Source: Phycisphaerales bacterium UBA2266
GTDB taxonomy: Bacteria > Planctomycetota > Phycisphaerae > Sedimentisphaerales > Anaerobacaceae
DNA: 16,372 nucleotides
Reading direction: 5' to 3'
Assembly: GCA_002347125.1 (NCBI GenBank)
Contig: DDXG01000187.1
Span: 1 to 16,372 of the forward strand
Shown piece after piece: positions 1-6,310 of this stretch; the first letter of the stretch is position 1; every line of letters begins with the position of its first letter. The notes below the pieces were generated by a model. The model was not told the DNA's origin and ran no database searches. It saw only the letters and a list, made by a program, of their open reading frames with translations. The translations under genes and the position numbers were made by a program.

Positions 1-320
1 GTCGGCGTCAGCTCACCGGCGATCTTGAACATGTTGGGGATCATCAGCAGCAGCCCCTGGGAAGCGGTAAAGGTGGTGGTCAACGCACCGGCCTGCAAGG
101 CCCCGTGCACCGCGCCGGCGGCGCCGGCCTCGGACTGCATCTCCGTTACCGAAGGGATGGTGCCCCAGATGTTCTTCTGGCCGGCTGCGGACTTCGCGTC
201 GGCCTCTTCGCCCATGCCGGAGCTGGGCGTGATCGGGTAGATTGCTATTACTTCATTGACTGCGTGGGCCACGTGAGTCGCTGCCGCGTTGCCGTCAATC
301 GTCACCATTCTACGAGCCAT
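1..320 (-). CDS. nifJ: Pyruvate:ferredoxin/flavodoxin oxidoreductase, N-terminal part (runs off window)
   Basis: The first 106 residues of a large 2-oxoacid:ferredoxin oxidoreductase of the fused (about 1,200-residue) NifJ/PFOR type, which oxidises pyruvate with CoA to acetyl-CoA and CO2 and passes electrons to ferredoxin or flavodoxin. Visible are the start MARRMVTIDGNAAATHVAHA, the family signature YPITPSSGMGEEAD (about residues 28-41), WGTIPSVTEMQSEAGAAGA and TTTFTASQGLLLMIPNM, all typical of domain I that helps hold thiamine diphosphate. The chosen ATG (318-320) has a Shine-Dalgarno GGAGAA just upstream; a second in-frame ATG lies four codons later. The remaining domains are outside the window, so the single-chain form is inferred from the N-terminus only. 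It suggests a fermentative or anaerobic metabolism. Confidence 0.93.
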   Translation of the reverse strand, partial: MARRMVTIDGNAAATHVAHAVNEVIAIYPITPSSGMGEEADAKSAAGQKNIWGTIPSVTEMQSEAGAAGAVHGALQAGALTTTFTASQGLLLMIPNMFKIAGELTP

Positions 321-342
321 AGTTTCTCCAAATTCGTGTTAC

Positions 343-362
343 GCTGCCAGTGAAATGGCAGC
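343..362 (-). promoter_or_regulatory. Stem-loop in the nifJ leader near the start codon
   Basis: A perfect inverted repeat GCTGCCA / TGGCAGC (7-bp stem, 6-base loop) ends 22 bases before the nifJ ATG, upstream of its ribosome-binding site. It would form in the nifJ mRNA leader. Its role is unknown; it could affect translation or transcript stability. There is no U-tract, so it is not a standard terminator. Confidence 0.4.
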
Positions 363-473
363 AATACCCTGCCTCTTGGCGAAGAAAGAGGCTTCAATCC
401 GTTCCTACTTGCGATTTGCGGCGTTGCGAGCCTGTACAACCGGCTGAAGGCCGCCAAATCACAGGAATAGTGA

Positions 474-502
474 TTTATACTCCTTCCGGCCCCTCCATGC
501 AA
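474..502 (-). promoter_or_regulatory. Predicted sigma70-type promoter of nifJ
   Basis: On the minus strand a -35 box TTGCAT (497-502) and a -10 box TATAAA (474-479) are separated by exactly 17 bases. Transcription would start near 467, giving a leader of about 147 bases before nifJ. The leader contains the stem-loop at 343-362 and a weaker nested pairing, CCTGT/ACAGG enclosing CGGC/GCCG, at 431-465. The remaining 503-606 stretch up to the NYN gene stop holds only a weak 5-bp hairpin (585-602, GTCCG/CGGAC) with no T-run, so no clear terminator separates the two genes. Confidence 0.55.
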
Positions 503-606
503 CGCAAATCCCCGGCAGTTGCCCCGTATTTTGTGGTTCCGCTGGGTTTGAGCGGTATGGCGGCGGCACGACGTGGGCCGCGTTGTCCGGCTTTCCGCGG
601 ACCGCC

Positions 607-1083
607 TTAAACGTCCAGGTCGAAGATATCGAGCCACTGCTCGGTCTCGCCCTCGCTGAGGCCCTGCCGCTTCGCCGTGGGCTCTTTCGGCGGCCCTTTT
701 CGGCTCAATTGACGCTCGATGTGGTCCCAGAATGCTTCGCAACGGGCTACGGAGGCCCGAGCCGACTGGGCTGCTCGCCGCAGACGGCGGTCGTTACTGA
801 CAACGATGAGTTTGGACGGGGCCGGATCGGTTTCGAGTCGATCCTCGATCACGGCGTCGGTCTCGACGCCCCGGCCGCTGAAGAATACTTCGAGATGCCT
901 CATGCCGTCGAATACACGCTTGTCCGGCGGGCCTACCCCGTCGAAGATGATCCGCCCCTGCTCGCCGCATCGCGACAGATAGCGGTCCAGCAACTCACAT
1001 AGCCGCACATCCGTCAGATCCCACAGCTCCTCGTCGAGCTTGTGGACCGACCGCAGCAGATTGTGTCCGTCAATCAGGTACAT
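607..1083 (-). CDS. YacP/Rae1-like NYN (PIN-fold) domain RNase
   Basis: A 158-residue protein of the YacP/DUF901 group of NYN-domain nucleases; Bacillus Rae1, a ribosome-associated mRNA endonuclease, belongs to this family. The fold is marked by the N-terminal strand YLIDGHNLL (D5, N8), IIFDG (D48), FFSGRGVETDAVIED (D76, D81) and IVVSNDRRL (D98), acidic residues expected to bind a catalytic metal. The C-terminal tail GLSEGETEQWLDIF resembles a conserved tail I recall from planctomycete members. The start ATG matches the family N-terminus, although no good Shine-Dalgarno is visible. It follows the phosphatase gene by 56 bases on the same strand and may be co-transcribed. The cellular target is unknown; the family call is firm, the RNase activity is inferred. 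Confidence 0.85.
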   Translation of the reverse strand: MYLIDGHNLLRSVHKLDEELWDLTDVRLCELLDRYLSRCGEQGRIIFDGVGPPDKRVFDGMRHLEVFFSGRGVETDAVIEDRLETDPAPSKLIVVSNDRRLRRAAQSARASVARCEAFWDHIERQLSRKGPPKEPTAKRQGLSEGETEQWLDIFDLDV

Positions 1084-1139
1084 GCTGTTGTGCCATTCGC
1101 GTGGTGTTCACCGGCTGCATCCCTTCATGCGTCGGATGC

Positions 1140-3020
1140 TCAAAAGCGCGTCTGAATCAGCAGTGCCTTGCCCGGCGGCAAAGGCCTCAGGCTCGTCCAT
1201 GTCCGCATCTTGTCGGTGCCGGGCTCGCCGACCTTGACCGTGTAGGAGCCGTCCTTGAAGACCTTGGCGCCGTAACCGTCGCTGTTGGTGCGGAACGTAT
1301 AGACAATCTCATTGTTGGACTCATCGATGATCTGGAAAACGGGCTTGTCCAGGCCTTCCACGACCTGAATCGTGGGCAGATAGCCGAAGACCTTCTTGCC
1401 GTAGTTGTCGTCCTGGGTGATTTGGCGCGGCCAGCCGGGATACTGCCGGGCGTTGGGATCATACACATCCACATTGCGCGGCCAGCACTCGATGAGGATG
1501 TTGCGCCACTTCGTGTTGAATCGCACCACTCCGAAGCCCGCGGCCCGCGTGGTCAGTTTGTCGTGGTTTTCCTGCGGCGAGGGGTTGGCCACGGCCAGCA
1601 TCGTGACCTTGTTGCCGAAGCCGTCCTGGAATTCACCCAGGTACGGCGGCATCCAGGGTTCGCGGTTGCGGCCCTGCTCGAGCGGGGCCCACCAGCGCAG
1701 GTACAGGTTGGCAATGGAAGGCACACAGAAGGAATAGCAGGCATCGTTCCAGTCATCGATGCCGTGGTGGATAATCGTCGCCAGGTGCTGATCGCCGGCG
1801 ATGTGCAGGGCGAAGGCCTTTCGCATGATGGCCAAGGCCTTGTTGCGGCCGGTCTGGGGCCAGCCGTTCGAGTCCAGGTCCGCGTGCAGCCGGTTCTCGC
1901 GTGTGCCGTGCAGGTGGGCCCCACCGGCGAAGATGGTCTGGCTGAGGACGGCCTTCATGTCGCAATCGCGCCAATCCTGGGCCCAGGCGTCGAGGAAATC
2001 CAACTGTCGCTGTCCGAGAAGCTCTGCATCGGGCACGTCTACGGTCTTCGGGTCGTAGTTGGGGTCGAGGATGTGATCGGGGCGGGGGCCTTGCCGCGGG
2101 ACGAGCCCTTCCGGGCCGGTCTTGAACTTGCGGTCCTCAATAATGGCGAAATTGACCCGGCCGATGGTCAGGGCGGTGTAGTAGACGCCGATGCCGCGTT
2201 CGATGGGGGTCGGGTCATACGGGTCGGGCAGGTGGCTCGTCTGGGCCCGTTCGACCTCCTTGACATACTCCAGAGGCGCGGCATACCCCCCATCGTGGCC
2301 GGCGCGGGTCTTTGAGAGCCGGCCGCCATGGCCCCAGAGGTTCGCCTGGCCGACATCGTGGTCGTCGGGAATGGTCACCGTCGGCGTGTTGCGGATGATC
2401 TCGCCGAAGTCCCGGCCGAACTTGAGCCAGTAGGCATAATGGCGGAAGTGGTCGTAGACCTGGTCGCCGGAGAAGAACAGCAGGTCCGGGTTGATCTTCT
2501 TGATATTGGCGACGATGTCGTCGCGGGGGATGTCGCCGCCGTGGCCGGGGTAGATGCTGTTGCCCGTGAAGGCCGCCACGACAATCTCCTCCTTGTCCAC
2601 GGGATTGCGCCGGATGGTACCGTGGTACTGGGCGTCCGCGCCGTGGCGGACACGGTAGGTCCAGTCCCGCGTCGAATCCCATTTCTCCACGCGGAACAGG
2701 CACGTCCAGCCCTGCTCCACGACGTCGCCTCGGGCGACCTGCTCCCACCGGCCGTTGCGATCGATCTCCAGGCGGCAGAACCGGTCTTCACCGTCCTGGA
2801 GGGGGTAGAGCTGGGCATTGAGCTTGAGGGTGTTGTCGTGGACCGTGTACAGGGCGAAACAGATGACCTGGTCCCGCGTCACTTGGGGAATGGCCAGTAG
2901 GTCATCCTGCTTCTGCGTCGCTGCCTGGGGAGCGGCCCGCTGTTGTCCGAAAGCCGCCGCCGTACAAACCAGCACAGCGGCCCAGAGGACCGACACGGTT
3001 CTGTAGGGACTGTTGTTCAT
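1140..3020 (-). CDS. Secreted PhoD-like alkaline phosphatase / metallophosphatase
   Basis: A 626-residue exported phosphoesterase of the PhoD-like family. Residues 1-25 form a Sec signal peptide (VSVLWAAVLVCTAAAFGQ) without a twin-arginine motif, unlike classical Bacillus PhoD. An N-terminal beta domain (about 45-140) precedes the metallophosphatase core: FTGNSIYPGHGGD (151-163), FFSGDQVYDH (182-191), TIPDDHDVG (216-224) and IAGDQHL followed by HHG (407-420), which supply the expected Asp/His metal ligands. It should hydrolyse phosphomono- or diesters outside the cytoplasm; the true substrate cannot be read from sequence. A Shine-Dalgarno AAGGA lies about 8 bases before the ATG. It has its own promoter with an overlapping palindrome, and the NYN RNase gene follows 56 bases downstream. 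Confidence 0.88.
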   Translation of the reverse strand: MNNSPYRTVSVLWAAVLVCTAAAFGQQRAAPQAATQKQDDLLAIPQVTRDQVICFALYTVHDNTLKLNAQLYPLQDGEDRFCRLEIDRNGRWEQVARGDVVEQGWTCLFRVEKWDSTRDWTYRVRHGADAQYHGTIRRNPVDKEEIVVAAFTGNSIYPGHGGDIPRDDIVANIKKINPDLLFFSGDQVYDHFRHYAYWLKFGRDFGEIIRNTPTVTIPDDHDVGQANLWGHGGRLSKTRAGHDGGYAAPLEYVKEVERAQTSHLPDPYDPTPIERGIGVYYTALTIGRVNFAIIEDRKFKTGPEGLVPRQGPRPDHILDPNYDPKTVDVPDAELLGQRQLDFLDAWAQDWRDCDMKAVLSQTIFAGGAHLHGTRENRLHADLDSNGWPQTGRNKALAIMRKAFALHIAGDQHLATIIHHGIDDWNDACYSFCVPSIANLYLRWWAPLEQGRNREPWMPPYLGEFQDGFGNKVTMLAVANPSPQENHDKLTTRAAGFGVVRFNTKWRNILIECWPRNVDVYDPNARQYPGWPRQITQDDNYGKKVFGYLPTIQVVEGLDKPVFQIIDESNNEIVYTFRTNSDGYGAKVFKDGSYTVKVGEPGTDKMRTWTSLRPLPPGKALLIQTRF

Positions 3021-3053
3021 TGCAGCGTCCTTTCCATGCCGTTGTGACCGAGC

Positions 3054-3096
3054 GGTACATCCATGTACCCTATGTCAGACCGCGGGCGAAAGTCAA
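3054..3096 (-). promoter_or_regulatory. Promoter of the phosphatase gene with overlapping palindromic operator candidate
   Basis: On the minus strand, -35 TTGACT (3091-3096), an 18-base spacer and -10 TAGGGT (3067-3072) form a plausible promoter starting transcription near 3060, about 40 bases before the ATG. The palindrome GGTACAT-CC-ATGTACC (3054-3069; 7-bp perfect arms) overlaps the end of the -10 box and the expected start site, the usual place for a repressor site. The pyrC stop codon lies at 3135; only a weak CCGC/GCGG hairpin (3118-3130) without a T-run follows it, so read-through from the pyr operon is possible. Confidence 0.5.
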
Positions 3097-3134
3097 CCCC
3101 TCTGTTCAGTCGATGACCCGCAGAAAGCGGTTGC

Positions 3135-4439
3135 CTAGGCGCTATCTGCTTCGTATCTCACCTCGCCGCCGACGATGGTCATTTCGACTTTGGCCCTGAC
3201 CTTCCAGCCGTGGTAGGGGCAGTTGCGGCTCTTGGAGCGGAATGTGTTGACGTCAATAGTGTACCGAGCATCGGGGTCGATAATCGTAACATCGCCCTGC
3301 TTGCCTATTCCGAGGGTTCCCTTGTCGACCCCGATGATGCGCCCTGGATTGGCGGCCATCAGGCGTATCAGGGCAGGCCAATCGAGGATGCCCGGCTCGA
3401 TCAGGGCCTTGACGTAGAGACTCAGTGCGCACTCCATGGCCGCGATGCCGAAGGGCGCGGTGAGGAATTCGAGTTCCTTCTCGCTCTGGAGATGCGGGGC
3501 GTGGTCGCTGGCGAGCACGTCGATGACGCCGTCGCGGACGGCCTGCTTGAGGGCCTCGACGTCGGCGGCGCCGCGGATCGGCGGGTTGACCTTGTAGTTC
3601 GTGTCGTATTCGGCGCAACAATCATCGGTCAGCAGCAGATGGTGCGGCGTGGCCTCGCAGGTGACGGGCGCGCCCTGGGCCTTGGCGGCGCGGACGATTT
3701 CGACGGCTCCGGCCGTGGAGATATGCTGCGCATGGTAGCGCACGGGCAAGCGGCTCTTCTTGAGCAGTTGGATATCCCGCCACAGCATGGCCTCCTCGGC
3801 GAGGCCATCGAGGCCCGGCAGACCCAGAATCGTCGCGTAGTACCCGGCGTTCATAACCCCCTGGCCCGCGTAGGCCCGGTCTTCGCAATGCTGGGCGACG
3901 ACGCGGTCGAACATAGCCGCGTACTTCAGCGCCCGGCGCATGACGGAGGCGTCCTGCACGCCCGAGCCGTCGTCGGTAAAGCCCACGGCCCCGGCCTCGG
4001 CCATGAAGCCCATCTCGGCCAGTTCCACGCCATCTCGGCCCCTTGTAATGGCGCCCATCGTGTAGACGTGCGTCTTGCGGGCCTGGCGGCCCTTGCGGTG
4101 GATGTACTCGACGTCGGTCTCGTTGTCGATAGCGGGCTTGGTGTTCGGCATGCAGACCACGCTGGTGAAGCCCCCGGCCACGGCCGCGGCCGAGCCACTG
4201 GCGATGGTCTCCTCCTCTTCGTCGCCGGGCTCGCGGAAATGCACGTGCATGTCGATAAGCCCCGGGACGACGAGCTTGCCGGAGGCGTCGATGATCCGCC
4301 GTCCGGGCTTTGCGCCGGTATCGCCGACTCGGCCGACGGCTGCCACCTTGCCGTCGACGATCAGCACATCGCGGGCTTCGTCCACGCCATTGGCCGGGTC
4401 AATGACCCGGCCGTTTCTTATCAGCAATTCGTTGCCCAT
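3135..4439 (-). CDS. pyrC: Dihydroorotase
   Basis: A 434-residue class I dihydroorotase, catalysing the reversible cyclisation of N-carbamoyl-L-aspartate to L-dihydroorotate, third step of pyrimidine synthesis, in the cytoplasm. The amidohydrolase signature GLIDMHVHFREPG (60-72) provides two zinc-binding histidines (65, 67) and the substrate-binding Arg69; further ligands lie in GFTDDGSG (153-160), AQHCED (H184), HAQHIST (H239) and LASDHAPH (catalytic Asp312). CEATPHH and KVNPPIR are also typical. The acidic FTDDG segment in place of a carbamylated lysine fits the bacterial class I type. Length is normal. The gene begins 36 bases after pyrB and is the last gene of the pyrR-pyrB-pyrC operon; the ATG has GGCAGGA upstream. 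Confidence 0.96.
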   Translation of the reverse strand: MGNELLIRNGRVIDPANGVDEARDVLIVDGKVAAVGRVGDTGAKPGRRIIDASGKLVVPGLIDMHVHFREPGDEEEETIASGSAAAVAGGFTSVVCMPNTKPAIDNETDVEYIHRKGRQARKTHVYTMGAITRGRDGVELAEMGFMAEAGAVGFTDDGSGVQDASVMRRALKYAAMFDRVVAQHCEDRAYAGQGVMNAGYYATILGLPGLDGLAEEAMLWRDIQLLKKSRLPVRYHAQHISTAGAVEIVRAAKAQGAPVTCEATPHHLLLTDDCCAEYDTNYKVNPPIRGAADVEALKQAVRDGVIDVLASDHAPHLQSEKELEFLTAPFGIAAMECALSLYVKALIEPGILDWPALIRLMAANPGRIIGVDKGTLGIGKQGDVTIIDPDARYTIDVNTFRSKSRNCPYHGWKVRAKVEMTIVGGEVRYEADSA

Positions 4440-4475
4440 GTCCTGCCACCGAAATCCATGTATGTGTCGTGCGCC

Positions 4476-5435
4476 TCAGGCGCGTTGCGCCGCGGCGTGA
4501 TTGACCAGGAAAAGCACCGCCATCCGAACGGCCACGCCGTTGGTCACTTGCTCGAGGATGACGCTGTTGGGGCCATCGGCGACCTCGCTTTCGACCTCCA
4601 GCCCGCGGTTGATCGGCCCGGGGTGCATGACCGTGATGTCGGGTTTGGCCCGTTTCATGCGTTCGGCGGTCAGGCCGAAGTAGTGCGAGTACTCGCGGAC
4701 CGATGGAAACGGGTTGCCGCCCATCCGCTCGAATTGGATGCGGAGCATATTGACCACATCCACGTGTTCAATCACCTCGTCCAGCGAGTAACTGACCTTC
4801 ACGGGCAACCGGGAGACCTCGGCGGGCATGAGGGTCGGCGGGCCCACAAACGTCACTTCGGCGCCGAGCTTGGTCATGGCCCACATATCGCTGCGAGCGA
4901 CACGGCTATGGGCGATGTCACCGACGATGGCGATCTTGAGGCCCTCCAGAGTCCCGCGTTTGCGGCGGATGGTGTAGGTATCGAGCAGCGCCTGGGTCGG
5001 GTGCTCGCAGTAGCCGTCGCCGGCGTTGACCACACATGCGTTGATGCTGCGCGCCAGCAGCTTCGGGGCCCCGGCGGCCTCGTGGCGGATCACGACGATG
5101 TCGATGCCGAGGGCCTCAAGGTTGCGGGCCGTATCGAGCAGCGTCTCGCCCTTGCTGACGGAACTCACCTTCTTCGTGAATTCGACCACGTCGGCGCTGA
5201 GACGCTGGGCCGCAAGTGTGAAACTGTTGCGGGTGCGCGTGCTGTCCTCAAAGAAGAGATTGACCACCACCTTGCCGCGCAGGGGCGGGGCCTTCTTGAC
5301 GGATCGTTTGCTGATTTCTTCGAATCCCCGGGCGGTGTCAAGGATGAATGTGATCTCCTCCTCGCTGAGTTCCCTTAATCCCAGCAGGTGTTTGCGCGTC
5401 CAGTTGAAATGCCTGCTTTTTCTCTTGAGAGCCAT
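4476..5435 (-). CDS. pyrB: Aspartate carbamoyltransferase catalytic subunit
   Basis: A 319-residue aspartate carbamoyltransferase that joins carbamoyl phosphate and aspartate, the committed step of pyrimidine synthesis. The carbamoyl-phosphate site is FFEDSTRTRNSF (61-72); SSVSKGETLLDT (91-102) supplies the active-site Lys95 that is donated across the trimer interface; IRHEAAGAP (H118), EHPTQALLD (144-152), LRIQFERM (231-238) and HPGPINRGLE (271-280) complete the pattern and distinguish it from ornithine carbamoyltransferase. No pyrI regulatory-chain gene is nearby, so it may work as a trimer or with dihydroorotase; that is inference. GGAGG lies 9 bases before the ATG, directly beside a strong hairpin. 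It sits 59 bases after pyrR and 36 before pyrC. Confidence 0.96.
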   Translation of the reverse strand: MALKRKSRHFNWTRKHLLGLRELSEEEITFILDTARGFEEISKRSVKKAPPLRGKVVVNLFFEDSTRTRNSFTLAAQRLSADVVEFTKKVSSVSKGETLLDTARNLEALGIDIVVIRHEAAGAPKLLARSINACVVNAGDGYCEHPTQALLDTYTIRRKRGTLEGLKIAIVGDIAHSRVARSDMWAMTKLGAEVTFVGPPTLMPAEVSRLPVKVSYSLDEVIEHVDVVNMLRIQFERMGGNPFPSVREYSHYFGLTAERMKRAKPDITVMHPGPINRGLEVESEVADGPNSVILEQVTNGVAVRMAVLFLVNHAAAQRA

Positions 5436-5449
5436 CCTGCCTTGCCTCC

Positions 5450-5482
5450 GCGGCCGGGCCCGCTGCCGCCGGCCCGCGCCGC
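5450..5482 (-). promoter_or_regulatory. GC-rich hairpin between pyrR and pyrB abutting the pyrB ribosome-binding site
   Basis: In the 59-base pyrR-pyrB gap the transcript can fold GCGGC/GCCGC (5450-5454 with 5478-5482) plus GGGCC/GGCCC (5456-5460 with 5471-5475) around a 10-base loop, with a small asymmetric internal loop. The pyrB Shine-Dalgarno GGAGG (5445-5449) starts immediately after the stem. It could set relative translation of pyrR and pyrB or be a protein-binding site; it does not match the PyrR-binding consensus of Bacillus leaders by eye. Confidence 0.4.
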
Positions 5483-5494
5483 CGCACTCAATGC

Positions 5495-6022
5495 CTATTC
5501 CACAACGACCTCATCCTTGTCATCGCATTCGACCAGTCTGACCCGGATACGTTCATCGGGTTTCACATCAGCATGGTACCCCACGTAGTCCGCCTGAATG
5601 GGGAACTCGCGCCCGGCTCGCTCGACGAGGACGGCCAGGCGGATCGCTTCGGGCCTGCCCAGGTCAATCAGGGCATCCATCGCCGCCCGGGTCGAGCGGC
5701 CGGTGAACAGCACATCATCCACGAGAATGATGAACTTGTCGTCGATGTCGAATCCGATCTCCGTCGTGCGGACCTGCGGCTGCCAATGGCTTTGCGGGGA
5801 ATTGAGGTCGTCGCGGTAGAGCGTGATATCCAGCGTACCGGATGGAACCTCGCGTCCGAGTTTGCCCGCCAGGCACATCGCCAGCCGCTCGCCCAACTGC
5901 TCGCCGCGGCTGCGCACCCCGATCACGGCCACATTGGGCTTGGAGCAGGTATCGGCGGCGATCCGGCTGCACATGTCGTCCAGAATCTGCCCGACCTGAT
6001 CACTGTCGAGGATCGTTTTCAT
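5495..6022 (-). CDS. pyrR: Bifunctional pyr operon regulator / uracil phosphoribosyltransferase PyrR
   Basis: A 175-residue type I phosphoribosyltransferase of the PyrR family. The PRPP-binding loop IILVDDVLFTGRSTRAA (98-114) is nearly identical to the family pattern, and VAVIGVRSRGEQLGERL (31-47), GTLDITLYRDDL (62-73) and the late ERAGREFPIQADYVGYH (124-140) are specific to PyrR rather than to Upp or PyrE. In Bacillus the protein binds pyr mRNA in response to UMP and also makes UMP from uracil and PRPP. Here it is the first gene of pyrR-pyrB-pyrC, with its own promoter and a leader of only about 32 bases, so a classical leader attenuator upstream of it is not evident. The ATG is preceded by AAAGGG. 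Confidence 0.93.
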   Translation of the reverse strand: MKTILDSDQVGQILDDMCSRIAADTCSKPNVAVIGVRSRGEQLGERLAMCLAGKLGREVPSGTLDITLYRDDLNSPQSHWQPQVRTTEIGFDIDDKFIILVDDVLFTGRSTRAAMDALIDLGRPEAIRLAVLVERAGREFPIQADYVGYHADVKPDERIRVRLVECDDKDEVVVE

Positions 6023-6060
6023 CGTTGAGAATGCCCTTTCATAATCGCAAAAGCACCGCC

Positions 6061-6089
6061 AGTATACCCCGCGCGCCGCCGCAAGGCAA
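6061..6089 (-). promoter_or_regulatory. Predicted sigma70-type promoter of the pyrR-pyrB-pyrC operon
   Basis: On the minus strand, -35 TTGCCT (6084-6089), a 17-base GC-rich spacer and -10 TATACT (6061-6066) give a strong-looking promoter. Expected start is near 6054, leaving about 32 bases of leader before the pyrR ATG. It is divergent from the subtilase-like gene's promoter, with about 80 bases between the two -35 boxes; that gap contains no other recognisable element apart from a short GGCC-flanked A-tract repeat (6100-6115). Confidence 0.6.
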
Positions 6090-6170
6090 GGATTGTGCGT
6101 TCACGGGCCAAAAATCGGCCTTGGCGAGGACCGGCCGGAGATATTATCGCGCCTGGTCCGGCGATTTTGC

Positions 6171-6199
6171 TTGATTCGCACGGCCCTTTCTGCTATGAT
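6171..6199 (+). promoter_or_regulatory. Predicted sigma70-type promoter of the subtilase-like gene
   Basis: -35 TTGATT (6171-6176), 17-base spacer, -10 TATGAT (6194-6199). The start would be near 6206, leaving about 105 bases of leader. An inverted repeat GCCCTT-N11-AAGGGC (6183-6188 and 6200-6205) brackets the -10 box and is a candidate operator. Confidence 0.55.
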
Positions 6200-6310
6200 A
6201 AGGGCTGTTATCTGGAGGTTTGTTCAGATTGGCACAGGGAAGGTGGCGCCGGGGGGCGGCTATGACCCCGGTTGTGTCTACCGGGATCCCACTGCATCAG
6301 GAATCGACGC

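Noticed and set aside
1101..2315. A 404-codon plus-strand open frame opposite the phosphatase gene
   Set aside because: The phosphatase motifs on the minus strand are clear and the opposite translation shows no family features.
3210..5378. A 722-codon open frame on the plus strand, antisense to pyrC and pyrB
   Set aside because: pyrB and pyrC are unmistakable on the other strand; the antisense translation is low-complexity (rich in Val, Gly, Asp, Ala, His) with no domain, as expected from GC-rich codon bias.
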